Made by a program: the position numbers and the translations under genes. Source: an uncultured Rhodospirillales bacterium (GTDB taxonomy: Bacteria > Pseudomonadota > Alphaproteobacteria > Acetobacterales > Acetobacteraceae). From it: DNA of 64,000 nt. Positions 21,377 through 29,445 of the stretch are shown here, in pieces; the first letter of the stretch is position 1; the number at the start of each line of letters is the position of its first letter. A model generated the notes under the pieces. The model worked only from the letters and a program-made list of their open reading frames with translations. It did not search any database and was not told where the DNA came from. The DNA is taken from NCBI GenBank assembly GCA_903844135.1, contig CAIMSN010000091.1:18651-82650 (forward strand), written 5' to 3'.

Positions 21377-21972
21377 CCGCTCGGGCGGCGACGTTTCGCC
21401 AGCCCGAGCCCGAGCAGGGTCAGCGCCGCCACCGGGGTGATCGCCGCCGCGGAGAACAGCACCCAGGGCGCATGGCCGGCCCAGATCGCCAGCGGCACCA
21501 GCAGCATCGCATCGTCGGGGTCGAACGGGCGGGCGATGTCGGGATCCCGGGCCTGCTGCGGCCGGTTGAGCTGGAGGAAGGTGGCGGCGACCGATACCGA
21601 CGCGACCAGGCCGAGCGCCAGCCCGTCGGCGATGCTGATCCCGCCCGGCCGCGCGCCGATGCCGACGCCCAGCCCGATGAACAGCGCCATGGTGGAGACG
21701 CAGTCCGCGACCAGGTCGAACAGCGGCCCGATCCGGCTGTAACGGCCGGTGCTGCGGGCCAGGGCGCCGTCGGCACGGTCCAGAAGCATCGAGACGAGAA
21801 AAACCGTGGCGCCGGCCGCCATCGCCGGCCCTCGCCCGACCGCGAGACAGCCGGCGGCGGCGAGGCCGCTGCCGAGGCGGAGCGTGGTCAGCACATCCGG
21901 CGTCATGCTGGTCCGGGACAGGCCGGCCACCAGCGGGTGGATGGCGCGATGCAGCAGCGTATGGTGACTCAC
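21202..21972 (-). CDS. CDP-alcohol phosphatidyltransferase family protein
   Basis: This 256-residue integral membrane enzyme transfers a phosphoalcohol from a CDP-activated donor to an alcohol, normally in phospholipid synthesis. The family signature D(x2)DG(x2)AR(x8)G(x3)D(x3)D is intact around residues 65-90 (DRADGALARS through FDLVAD), and about five to six hydrophobic helices follow the usual layout. The GTG start at 21972 is the likely one. The last ~55 residues (from about SGQSRPS on) are polar, low-complexity and lie antisense to the nucleoside-hydrolase gene, so this tail looks like read-through past an ancestral stop. No partner lipid gene is near, and the acceptor is unknown. Confidence 0.85.
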   Translation of the reverse strand: MSHHTLLHRAIHPLVAGLSRTSMTPDVLTTLRLGSGLAAAGCLAVGRGPAMAAGATVFLVSMLLDRADGALARSTGRYSRIGPLFDLVADCVSTMALFIGLGVGIGARPGGISIADGLALGLVASVSVAATFLQLNRPQQARDPDIARPFDPDDAMLLVPLAIWAGHAPWVLFSAAAITPVAALTLLGLGLAKRRRPSGQSRPSRSFSSANTPSASTVLSTSALAGSPLTPHQSTTDIPRVSGLSVSNRTLTDRPS

Positions 21973-21986
21973 CCGTCTGGTCGCCC

Positions 21987-21997
21987 GTTATAATTAC
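21987..21997. promoter_or_regulatory. AT-rich promoter element between divergent genes
   Basis: GTTATAATTAC contains a consensus TATAAT (21989-21994) reading rightward, and a similar TAATTATAAC reads leftward just 15 bases ahead of the CDP-alcohol phosphotransferase start. No good -35 box is visible in either direction. It probably holds the -10 region for one of the two transcripts. Confidence 0.35.
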
Positions 21998-22153
21998 AGG
22001 GTCCCAATCTTGGCCGAGTGCGAGCGGTTCGCAAGAGGCGTCCCCGCTTGGCCGACCTGCGTCGCCTGTCATACAACCGTCGCACGGGTGCGCTCTGCGC
22101 CCGTCCACGACAAAAGCGGGCTGAACGCCTGCGGGATGACAGGGAGAAGATCG

Positions 22154-22375
22154 GTGCGCGCCTTCCAGGGACAGTTTTCCGACAACCAGCCGATCCGGCG
22201 CAACCTGGCCGAGAAGCAGAAGCAGTTGCGCGACCTCAAGGAGACCCTGGCCGCGATGAAGGCGCACACCGCCGAATCCCTGCGCGACAGCGTGCGCAAG
22301 CGGATCCGCGAACTCGAGGTCGAGCTGCGCGGCACCAGCCCTGCGACCCCCGCCCCCACCCGCCCCTCCCGCTAG
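22154..22375 (+). CDS. Small coiled-coil hypothetical protein
   Basis: This 73-residue basic protein is predicted from composition to be a single long helix/coiled coil: NLAEKQKQLRDLKETLAAMK and DSVRKRIRELEVELRG carry leucines at heptad-like spacing, and a Pro/Thr-rich tail ends it. The GTG start at 22154 is preceded by a strong AGGGAGA (22141-22147); ATG 22136 is in frame but lies ahead of that site. It is transcribed toward a 9-bp GC-rich hairpin terminator directly after the stop. I recognise no family; possible roles include binding a larger partner or nucleic acid. Confidence 0.6.
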   Translation: MRAFQGQFSDNQPIRRNLAEKQKQLRDLKETLAAMKAHTAESLRDSVRKRIRELEVELRGTSPATPAPTRPSR

Positions 22376-22385
22376 CATCGGGTGT

Positions 22386-22407
22386 GCAGAGGGCGACCGC
22401 CCTCTGC
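22386..22407. terminator. Terminator hairpin after the small coiled-coil gene
   Basis: Arms GCAGAGGGC (22386-22394) and GCCCTCTGC (22399-22407) form a perfect 9-bp stem with a 4-base loop, 10 bases after the stop at 22375. A second stem CCGGGC/GCCCGG follows at about 22413-22427. No T-run is present, as usual in this GC-rich sequence. Confidence 0.65.
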
Positions 22408-22436
22408 CGGGTCCGGGCAGAGCCCGGGTCTCTCGC

Positions 22437-22483
22437 GAGCATCTCCACCCGGTCGAATGAGCCGTTCGACCGGGATCTGCTCT
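22437..22483. repeat. Palindromic dispersed repeat, copy B
   Basis: The element opens with GAGCATCTCCA, as copy A at 8538 does, then has the perfect 10-bp inverted repeat CCCGGTCGAA/TTCGACCGGG (22448-22457, 22465-22474) and closes with TGCTCT. Like copy A, it abuts the stop codon of a leftward gene (NUDIX, 22482). Confidence 0.55.
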
Positions 22484-23126
22484 AATCGAACTCCGTCGCC
22501 AACCCCGGATCATCCCGGTGCGCGAACAGCCTGGCGATCTGATGCGGCAGCACCCGGCCGGTCGACAGATCCTCCGGTATCTCGCCGGCCGCGAAGAAGC
22601 GCGCATCGGTCGTCTCGATGTTCGGCCCCGTCTCGACCGGATCCGGCGCCAGCAGCGCGCAGACGAAGAACAGCTTGCAGATCGAGAACGGGCCGAGCGG
22701 ATGGTGGCCCTGCCTGGCGCGGTCGTGCACCAGCGCCAGCTTCTCCGCCTTGACGCGATAGCCGCTCTCCTCCAGCACCTCGCGCACCGCGCACTCCGAC
22801 GCGGTCTGGTTCACGTCGGCCCAGCCGCCCGGCAGGGTCCAGCGTCCGCCATCGGCCAGTTCGCGCACCAGCAGCAGCCGGCCCTGGTGATCGAACACCG
22901 CGCCGCGCACGTCGAGCTTCGGGGTGGCGTAGCCACGCTCCGCCTCGAAGGCCGCCTGCAGGGCCTGCGGGTCGGCCCCGGCCGGTCCGGCCATCATCCT
23001 GGCGGCGAGCGCGGTCAGCGCCTGGTAGCGTTCCCTGTCGTAGGGATCGCGGGTGAAGGCCAGGCCGCTCTGCGCCAGCGCCTGGACCTGCCGGCTCCAG
23101 CTCAGCCAGTCCGGTTCCTCAGTCAT
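22482..23126 (-). CDS. NUDIX hydrolase at the end of the mod operon
   Basis: This 214-residue NUDIX protein has an N-terminal helical extension (about 1-65, WLSWSRQVQALAQSGL...FEAERGYATPK) typical of the NUDIX_N subgroup of ADP-sugar pyrophosphatases. The NUDIX box spans 101-123: GWADVNQTAS...REVLEESGY. The catalytic REVLEE core is intact, but the first conserved Glu is Gln107. It should hydrolyse a nucleoside diphosphate linked to another group; ADP-ribose-like substrates are possible. Its start overlaps the modC stop by 8 bases, so it is co-transcribed with modABC. Why a NUDIX enzyme rides with molybdate uptake is unclear. Confidence 0.88.
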   Translation of the reverse strand: MTEEPDWLSWSRQVQALAQSGLAFTRDPYDRERYQALTALAARMMAGPAGADPQALQAAFEAERGYATPKLDVRGAVFDHQGRLLLVRELADGGRWTLPGGWADVNQTASECAVREVLEESGYRVKAEKLALVHDRARQGHHPLGPFSICKLFFVCALLAPDPVETGPNIETTDARFFAAGEIPEDLSTGRVLPHQIARLFAHRDDPGLATEFD

Positions 23127-24219
23127 CCGCCTGCTCTCCTGCCAGCGCCACCGACTTGACCAGCGCCACCACCGCCACGCCGGGCCGCAGGCCGAGCCTC
23201 GCGACCGAATCGTCGGTCATCCTGGCCAGGATGGCCTGGCCGCCGCCCTCCGCCGGCTCGAGCACCGCGACCGAGACCGACGGCCCGGCGCGGCGCACCG
23301 CACGGACCCTGGCCGGCAGCACGGTCTGCGCGCTGCTGACCGGCGGCGCACCGTCGGCACGAAGCACCACCACGTCGCGGGCCGGCACCGCGACCCTGAT
23401 CCGGGCGCCGACGGGATCAGCGAGCAGCGGCAGCACCAGAGCGAAGCCGCCGGCCTCGACCCGGCTCAGCCCGCGCTCCGGCACATGCGCGCTCACCACC
23501 CCGTCGAGCAGCGCCACCGCATCCGCGCGCTCGCCGAGTTCGCCGCCGGCCAGCATCTCGGCGACCGGGCCGCTGCCGGCGATCCTGCCGTCCCGGACCA
23601 GCACCAGCGTGTCGCACAGCAGCCCGGCCTCGCGCCTGGAATGGGTGACGTAGAGGATCGGCAGGCCGGCCTGGCCGCGCAGACGCGCCAGATAGGGCAG
23701 GATCTCGTCCTTGCGGGCGGCATCGAGCCCAGAGAGCGGCTCGTCCATCGCCAGCAGGTCGGGCCGCGACAGCAGCGCGCGGCCGATCGCCACCCTCTGC
23801 CGTTCGCCGCCGGACAGGCCGGGCACCGGCCGGCGGAGCAGCGCGGCCAGGCCCAGCAGGCTCACCACCTCGTCGAAGCCGGGGCCGGACCGCCCGGGCG
23901 AGGCGCGGCGCAGCCCGTAGCGCAGGTTCGCGTCGACCGAGAGATGCGGAAACAGCCGTCCGTCCTGGAACACCACGCCGATCCGGCGACGCTCCGGTCG
24001 CAGCCAGAGTCCCGGGCCGGACAGCGTCCGTCCGCCGAGCTCGATCGCGCTCCGGTCCGGACGGAACAGGCCGGACAGGGCGGCGAGCAGGCTGCTCTTG
24101 CCGGCACCGGAGGGTCCGAACAGGCCGATCACGCCGGGAATCGGCGCGGTGAAGGCGAGATCGAGCGTCCGGCCACCGGGAAAGCGGTGCGACAGCGACA
24201 CCGACAGCGTGCCGCTCAT
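23119..24219 (-). CDS. modC: Molybdate ABC transporter ATP-binding protein
   Basis: This 366-residue cytoplasmic ATPase of the molybdate importer has Walker A GPSGAGKS (35-42), Q-loop VVFQDGRLFPHL, signature LSGGERQRVAIGRALL, Walker B LLAMDEPLSGLD and the switch His in VTHS. A C-terminal Mop/TOBE domain (last ~65 residues, from TVLPARVRAV to VALVKSVAL) identifies it as ModC rather than a generic importer ATPase. The ATG overlaps the modB stop (ATGA) and its own stop overlaps the NUDIX start. It works with ModA and ModB encoded upstream. Confidence 0.95.
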   Translation of the reverse strand: MSGTLSVSLSHRFPGGRTLDLAFTAPIPGVIGLFGPSGAGKSSLLAALSGLFRPDRSAIELGGRTLSGPGLWLRPERRRIGVVFQDGRLFPHLSVDANLRYGLRRASPGRSGPGFDEVVSLLGLAALLRRPVPGLSGGERQRVAIGRALLSRPDLLAMDEPLSGLDAARKDEILPYLARLRGQAGLPILYVTHSRREAGLLCDTLVLVRDGRIAGSGPVAEMLAGGELGERADAVALLDGVVSAHVPERGLSRVEAGGFALVLPLLADPVGARIRVAVPARDVVVLRADGAPPVSSAQTVLPARVRAVRRAGPSVSVAVLEPAEGGGQAILARMTDDSVARLGLRPGVAVVALVKSVALAGEQADD

Positions 24220-24923
24220 CGGGCGACGCCGTTGCCGGCCGCCCGTCTCCGGCCCGGCAGACGGCGCAGCAGCAGCTCCGAGACCGCCAGCCCGGCCAGC
24301 GCCAGGGTCAGCGACACCAGCGCCAGCCTGGCGGCGACCGCCTCCCCGCCCGGGAGCTGCAGCGCCTGGTAGATCGCCAGCGGCAGGGTCTGCGTCCGGC
24401 CGGGGATGTCGCCGGCGAACACGATCACCGCGCCGAACTCGCCGAGGCTGGCGGCATAGCCGACCGAAGCCGCGGCCAGCACGCCGGGCGCGGCCAGCGG
24501 CAGGGTGACGGTGAGGAAGCGGTCGAGGCGGCCGGCGCCGAGGCTGGCGGCGGCCTGCTCGAGGCCAGGATCGACCGCATCGAACGCCAGCCGGATGGTG
24601 CGGACCATCAGCGGCAGCGTCATCACCCCGGTGGCCAGGGCGGCGCCCGCGGTGGTGAACACCAGCCTGGCGCCGAAGCCGCGCCAGAGCAGCCCGCCGA
24701 CCGGGCCCTGCAGCCCGAACAGCAGCAGCAGCAGCCAGCCGGTGACCACCGGCGGCAGCACCATCGGCAGATGCACCAGCATGTCGAGCAGCGGCCGGCC
24801 GGCCCAGCGTCCGCGCGACAGCACCCAGCCGAGCAGCAGCGCCACCGGCAGTGCGCCGGCCAGCGCCAGCAGCGCCACATACAGCGACAGCCGCACCGCG
24901 ACCCATTGCTCCGGCGCGAGCAC
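24216..24923 (-). CDS. modB: Molybdate ABC transporter permease
   Basis: This 235-residue inner-membrane permease has five to six hydrophobic helices and the ABC-ATPase contact loop EQAAASLGAGRLDRFLTVTLPLA (EAA motif with conserved Gly), followed by GYAASLGEFGAVIVFAGDIPG, characteristic of ModB/CysT-type permeases. GTG 24923 lies 2 bases after the modA stop; the open frame extends much further upstream, but that part is antisense-like and low-complexity. Its stop overlaps the modC ATG. It forms the translocation channel of ModABC. Confidence 0.95.
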   Translation of the reverse strand: MLAPEQWVAVRLSLYVALLALAGALPVALLLGWVLSRGRWAGRPLLDMLVHLPMVLPPVVTGWLLLLLFGLQGPVGGLLWRGFGARLVFTTAGAALATGVMTLPLMVRTIRLAFDAVDPGLEQAAASLGAGRLDRFLTVTLPLAAPGVLAAASVGYAASLGEFGAVIVFAGDIPGRTQTLPLAIYQALQLPGGEAVAARLALVSLTLALAGLAVSELLLRRLPGRRRAAGNGVAR

Positions 24924-24925
24924 GC

Positions 24926-25738
24926 TCAGGCCGGGACGCGGAAGCCGGGGACGCGGAAGCCGTGGGCGCGGAACACGGCCAGGGCGGGCCCGGTGCGCAG
25001 GAAGGCCAGGAAGGCGGCCGCCTCCGGCGCGTCGCTCAGCACCGCGGCGGGATAGAGGATCGGCGGATGGCTGCTCTCCGGAAAGGTGCCGGCGACGGCG
25101 ATGCCCGGCGCTGCCTTCACGTCGGTGGCGTAGACGATACCGGCCGGCGCCTCGCCGCGTTCCACCAGGAGCAGTGCCGCGCGGACGTTCTCCGCCGGCG
25201 CCAGACGGGTGGACACGGACGGCCACAAGCCGAGCGTGGTGAGAGCCTGCCTGGCATAGATCCCCGCCGGCACCGAGGCCGGGTCACCCATCGCGAGCCG
25301 GCCGCCGGCGCCGAGCAGGGCCGGCAGATCGAGGGTCCGGTCGATCGTCACCGGCTTCACCGCGGCGGCCGGCTCGACCAGCACCAGCGCGTTTCCGAGC
25401 AGGTCGACGCGACTGTCCGGCTTCAGACGGCCGGCCTTGGCGAGACGATCCATCCAGATCTCGTCGGCGGACAGGAACAGGTCGGCATCTGCGCCCTGCT
25501 CGATCTGGCGGGCCAGCACCGCGCTGGAGGCGAAGGAGAGCTTCGGCGCGGCATGGCCACGCGCCGCCCAGAGGCCGGCGATGGCAGTCATCGCCTCGGT
25601 CAGGCTGGCGGCGGCGAACACCAACAACGGCCGTCCTGGCGCGGCGGCGGGCTCGGCCTGCGCGACCTCGGTTCCGGCCGCTCCGAGTGCCGCCGCCGCA
25701 GCCACGGTCCGGAGAAAAACGCGCCTTCCGGTGGTCAT
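24926..25738 (-). CDS. modA: Molybdate ABC transporter substrate-binding protein
   Basis: This 270-residue periplasmic molybdate/tungstate-binding protein has an N-terminus reading TGRRVFLRTVAAAAALG, a twin-arginine (Tat-like) signal, followed by the mature domain from about residue 36. Ligand-site landmarks of ModA are present: FAAASLTEAM, FASSAVLARQIEQGADADLFLSAD, AMGDPASVPAGIYAR and GIVYATDV. It is the first gene of a modA-modB-modC-NUDIX operon with overlapping or 2-base junctions. No convincing ModE operator was found in the 68 bases between it and the divergent thiM, although a ModE-type site exists at 13967-13992. Confidence 0.95.
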   Translation of the reverse strand: MTTGRRVFLRTVAAAAALGAAGTEVAQAEPAAAPGRPLLVFAAASLTEAMTAIAGLWAARGHAAPKLSFASSAVLARQIEQGADADLFLSADEIWMDRLAKAGRLKPDSRVDLLGNALVLVEPAAAVKPVTIDRTLDLPALLGAGGRLAMGDPASVPAGIYARQALTTLGLWPSVSTRLAPAENVRAALLLVERGEAPAGIVYATDVKAAPGIAVAGTFPESSHPPILYPAAVLSDAPEAAAFLAFLRTGPALAVFRAHGFRVPGFRVPA

Positions 25739-25806
25739 CGATGCCGATCCTCGTCTATGCCGCGACAAGAAACCATATCCAGCGGCGGAACGACCAGGAG
25801 CGGACC

Positions 25807-26682
25807 ATGCCGATGCCAGATTCGCCGCCTTGGTCCGGCGACGCCGTCGCCGCAACGCTGGAGCGGCTGCGCGCACGAACGCCGCTGGTGCATTCGATCA
25901 CCAACCTGGTCGTCACCAACAGCACCGCCAATGCGCTGCTGGCGATCGGCGCCTCGCCGGCAATGGTCGAGGCGGAAGAGGAGAGCGCGGCGTTCGCCGC
26001 GATCGCCGATGCGCTGGTGATCAATCTCGGCACCATGACGCCGCAGCGCGCCCGCGGCATGGAGGCCGCCGCCGCGGCCGCGCGGCAGGCCGCGACGCCC
26101 TGGGTGCTGGATCCGGTGGCGGTGGGCGCGCTCGGCTATCGCTCTCGGGTGGCGGTCGGCCTGCTGGCGCACCGGCCGCAGGCGATCCGCGGCAACGCCT
26201 CGGAAATCCTGGCGCTGGAGGCGCTGAGCGATCCGGACCGGCCCGGAGCGGGGCGCGAGGCTGGGAACGAGGGGGGCCGCGGTGTCGACAGCGCGCATGC
26301 GCCGGAGGCGGCGTTGCGGTCCGCCCGGGCCCTGTCGCTGCGCACCGGGGCCGCGGTGACGGTCAGCGGCGCGGTCGATCTCTGCACCGACGGCGCGCGT
26401 CTGTTCCGTGTCGGCAACGGCCATCCGATGATGACGCGCGTCACCGGGCTCGGCTGCACCGCCACCGCGCTGATCGGCGCCTGTCTCGCGGTCGAACCGG
26501 ACCCGCTGCTCGCCTCTGCGCATGCGATGGTACTGGTCGGCCTGGCGGGAGAGCTGGCCGCCGAACGCGCCCGCGGCCCGGGCTCGCTGCAGATGGAACT
26601 GCTCGACGCACTGTATCTGCTCGACGGCGCGACGGTGATCGCCAGGGCGTCGTTGACGGCGGACGAGCTCCGCGCCGTTTGA
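25807..26682 (+). CDS. thiM: Hydroxyethylthiazole kinase
   Basis: This 291-residue ribokinase-like enzyme phosphorylates 4-methyl-5-(2-hydroxyethyl)thiazole in thiamine salvage. Landmarks: PLVHSITNLVVTNSTANALLAIGASPAM (substrate pocket), LVINLGTMT, PWVLDPVAVGALGYR, IRGNASEI, and the ATP/active-site region NGHPMMTRVTGLGCTATALIGA containing the catalytic Cys. A short loop (PGAGREAGNEGGRGVDSA) is inserted after the GNASEI helix. AGGAG at 25796-25800 supports ATG 25807. It is divergent from modA; no thi-box (TPP riboswitch) could be seen in the short leader and no other thi genes are adjacent. Confidence 0.93.
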   Translation: MPMPDSPPWSGDAVAATLERLRARTPLVHSITNLVVTNSTANALLAIGASPAMVEAEEESAAFAAIADALVINLGTMTPQRARGMEAAAAAARQAATPWVLDPVAVGALGYRSRVAVGLLAHRPQAIRGNASEILALEALSDPDRPGAGREAGNEGGRGVDSAHAPEAALRSARALSLRTGAAVTVSGAVDLCTDGARLFRVGNGHPMMTRVTGLGCTATALIGACLAVEPDPLLASAHAMVLVGLAGELAAERARGPGSLQMELLDALYLLDGATVIARASLTADELRAV

Positions 26683-26772
26683 CACGACGCCATGTGCGTG
26701 TTCGGTGCGCCGGCCTTCCCGGCCGCTCCATGCGGGCGCGCCAGGGGATCGCCGAACGGAGAGACAGACCGG

Positions 26773-29445
26773 ATGACGCTGCAGACAGCCAGGACACCTC
26801 GTTTTCGCGCGAGCGGAGCGCGCCGCGTCGCCGCGCTCCTGGTGCTGGCGACGGGTCTGTGGCTGCCTGGACCGACCCCCGCCTCGGCGCAGTCCCCCGC
26901 CTCGGCGCCGGACGTAGCCGGCCAGTTGCTGACCGGTCAAATCCCGTCGGTGACGCAGGATTCCGCGCAGGAGCCGGCGACGAACCGCGATCCGCTGCAG
27001 GATCTGACGCCTGCGGAACGCGCCAGGCTGCGCGCCCTGCTGGCGGAACCGTCGCACCCGTCGCCGCAGCAGGCCAAGGCGCCGGCCGTTGCGGCGCCGG
27101 GGCGGTCTCTCGCCGCCGCCCCTGCGGCCGCCCCTGCGGCCAAGGCCGCGACCCAAACGGCGAAGCCGGGGCCGGTGAGCCTGGCGCCGGACAGCCTGGC
27201 CGGCGAGGTGCTCGGCGAGGCGGCCCTGCTGCGCGGCGTGCTGGCAACCCAGACCGCGACCTTCGGACATCTGTTCGCCGACATGGCGCTGACCGGCACC
27301 TGGCTGCATCGCGAGATGGTCAATCCGGACAGCCGGGCGATCCTGCTCGACACCGGCTGGCGCAGCGCGGCTCTGCTCGGCGCGGCGCTGGCGGTCGAAT
27401 ATCTGCTGATGCTGGCGCTCGGACGGCCGCTGCGGATGCTCGGACGGGAAGCGCGACTGGCCGAGGAGAGCCAGGAGGGGCCGGGCGAACCGCAGGACAA
27501 CGCGATTCCGGGTCTGGTGCAGGCCGGGCCGCCCCGTCCCGACGCGGACGATCAGGCCGGCCAGCTCAGGCTGAGCCCGGTCCCGCTGCCGGGAGCGGCG
27601 CTTCCCGGCAGCCCGATCCTGCCGACCACGCCGCTGCCGAGCGCGCTCGACGAGGCGGAGCGGGCGGAGCTGATCGCCCGCAGCGAAGAGCGCGCCGAGG
27701 CACGGTCGCGCGACGCCGCGCATCGCCGGCGGACGCTGCGCCTGTTCCGCAGGCTGCCGTTCGCCCTGCTGCGCCTGGTGCTGAAACTGGTGCCGCTGGC
27801 TGCGTTCCTGGCGATCGGCAACCTGGCCGCGACCAGCGTGGCGCCGGCGCCGGTGACGCAGCTCGTGATCATCACCATCGCCAACATCTACGGCATCGGC
27901 CGGACCATCTGGCTGGTCGCCGACATGCTGCTCGCGCCCAAGGCGCCCGGCGTCAGGCTGATCCAGGTCGCAGACGACACCGCGCGGTTCCTGATCCGCT
28001 GGTGGAGCTGGCTGCTCTCGATCGTCATCGTGGCGATCTGCATCACCGACGTCGGCCGCGTGCTGGACCTGCCGGCGCGCGCCGCGACGGCGATCGTGCG
28101 GGCGGTGATCCTGGTCGAGCATATCCTGCTGGCGGTGCTGATCTGGCGCACCCGGCATACGGTGGCGGCCAGCCTGCGTCCGCCGCGCCGGGTGCGAGAC
28201 CGCAGCCTGGGACGGCTGCTGGTCAGGCTGGCGGACCTGTGGTGGATCGCGGCGTTGTTCTTCGACGCGGCGCTGTGGATCGTCTGGGCGGCGCAGATAC
28301 GCGGCGGCTACGCCAAGATGTGGCGGCTGTTCCTGACCACCGTGATCATCGTCCTGGTATGCCGGTTCGTCAGCGTCCTGCTGCTGGGCGCATTGGACCG
28401 GATGTTCCGGGTCGAGGGCGACGATCCGCTGGCGCTGCCGGGCTTCGAGCGTCGCGCGGTCCGGTATTATCCGGCGCTGCGCCGGCTGGTGACCTGGGCG
28501 CTGTCGGTGGTGTGCGTGATCGCGCTGGCGCAGGGCTGGGGCCTGCCGATGGTGACCTTCTTCACCCACGGCACGCTGGGCACCAGGCTGCTCTCGGCCA
28601 GCATCAGCATCCTGGTGGCGCTGGCGATCGGCGTGGTGATCTGGGAGCTGGTCAACGGCGCGCTGGATCGGCAGATCGGCCGCTTCACCGACAGCGGCCA
28701 GCTCGCCCGCGCGGTGCGGTTGCAGACGCTGCAGCCGATCCTGCGCACGCTGCTGTTCGTGGTGCTGGGCGCGATCCTGGTGCTGACGGTGCTGAGCCAG
28801 ATCGGCGTGAACATCGCGCCGCTGCTGGCCGGCGCCGGGATCATCGGCGTGGCGGTGGGCTTCGGCTCGCAGAAGCTGGTGCAGGATTTCATCACCGGCA
28901 TCTTCCTGCTGGTGGAGAATGCGATGCAGGTGGGCGACACGGTGACCGCGGCCGGCGTCACCGGGGTGGTCGAGCATCTGTCGATCCGCACCCTGCGGCT
29001 GCGCGGCGGCGACGGCTCGATCCAGATCATTCCGTTCTCGTCGGTCACCACCGTCGCCAACATGAGCCGCGACTACGCGGTGGCGAGCATCGCGGTGCAG
29101 GTCGCGTTCTCGGAGGATACCGACCGGGTCTGCGACCTGCTGACCGGCATCGGCGCCGAGCTGCGCGAGGATCCTGCCTTCGCCGACAAGATCCTGGCGG
29201 ATTTCGGACTCAACGGGGTCGACAGCCTCGGCGAGTACGCGGTGGCGATCAGCGGCACGATCCGCTGCACCATCTCCGGACGCTGGCCGGTGCAGCGCGA
29301 GTTCAACCGCAGGCTCAGGGCGCGGATCGAGGCGCTGGGGATCGCGCTGCCGCAGGCGACGCGCGCGGTGGCGATGCCGGGTCTCGGGCCTATGCTGGCG
29401 GCGGCGTCGGACGACAGGCGGCCGGCGACGGAGACGAAGCCATGA
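26773..29445 (+). CDS. Large MscS-family mechanosensitive channel (YbiO-like)
   Basis: This 890-residue inner-membrane protein has a signal peptide (VAALLVLATGLWLPGPTPASA), a periplasmic Pro/Ala-rich region to about 200, then roughly ten hydrophobic helices. The MscS core lies at about 690-830: the pore helix GAGIIGVAVGFGSQKLVQD with its Gly/Ala packing pattern, GIFLLVENAMQVGDTV, and the beta domain (LRLRGGDGSIQIIPFS). Such channels open under membrane tension to release solutes on osmotic downshock. ATG 26773 directly precedes the signal peptide. The stop overlaps the ATG of the following dioxygenase gene (ATGA), so the two are translated together. Confidence 0.9.
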   Translation: MTLQTARTPRFRASGARRVAALLVLATGLWLPGPTPASAQSPASAPDVAGQLLTGQIPSVTQDSAQEPATNRDPLQDLTPAERARLRALLAEPSHPSPQQAKAPAVAAPGRSLAAAPAAAPAAKAATQTAKPGPVSLAPDSLAGEVLGEAALLRGVLATQTATFGHLFADMALTGTWLHREMVNPDSRAILLDTGWRSAALLGAALAVEYLLMLALGRPLRMLGREARLAEESQEGPGEPQDNAIPGLVQAGPPRPDADDQAGQLRLSPVPLPGAALPGSPILPTTPLPSALDEAERAELIARSEERAEARSRDAAHRRRTLRLFRRLPFALLRLVLKLVPLAAFLAIGNLAATSVAPAPVTQLVIITIANIYGIGRTIWLVADMLLAPKAPGVRLIQVADDTARFLIRWWSWLLSIVIVAICITDVGRVLDLPARAATAIVRAVILVEHILLAVLIWRTRHTVAASLRPPRRVRDRSLGRLLVRLADLWWIAALFFDAALWIVWAAQIRGGYAKMWRLFLTTVIIVLVCRFVSVLLLGALDRMFRVEGDDPLALPGFERRAVRYYPALRRLVTWALSVVCVIALAQGWGLPMVTFFTHGTLGTRLLSASISILVALAIGVVIWELVNGALDRQIGRFTDSGQLARAVRLQTLQPILRTLLFVVLGAILVLTVLSQIGVNIAPLLAGAGIIGVAVGFGSQKLVQDFITGIFLLVENAMQVGDTVTAAGVTGVVEHLSIRTLRLRGGDGSIQIIPFSSVTTVANMSRDYAVASIAVQVAFSEDTDRVCDLLTGIGAELREDPAFADKILADFGLNGVDSLGEYAVAISGTIRCTISGRWPVQREFNRRLRARIEALGIALPQATRAVAMPGLGPMLAAASDDRRPATETKP

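Noticed and set aside
25739..25806. ModE operator in front of modA
   Set aside because: CTATG and CATAT half-like words exist but their spacing is 16 instead of 12 bases and symmetry is poor.
25739..25806. TPP riboswitch in front of thiM
   Set aside because: The gap is only 68 bases and lacks CTGAGA/thi-box elements.
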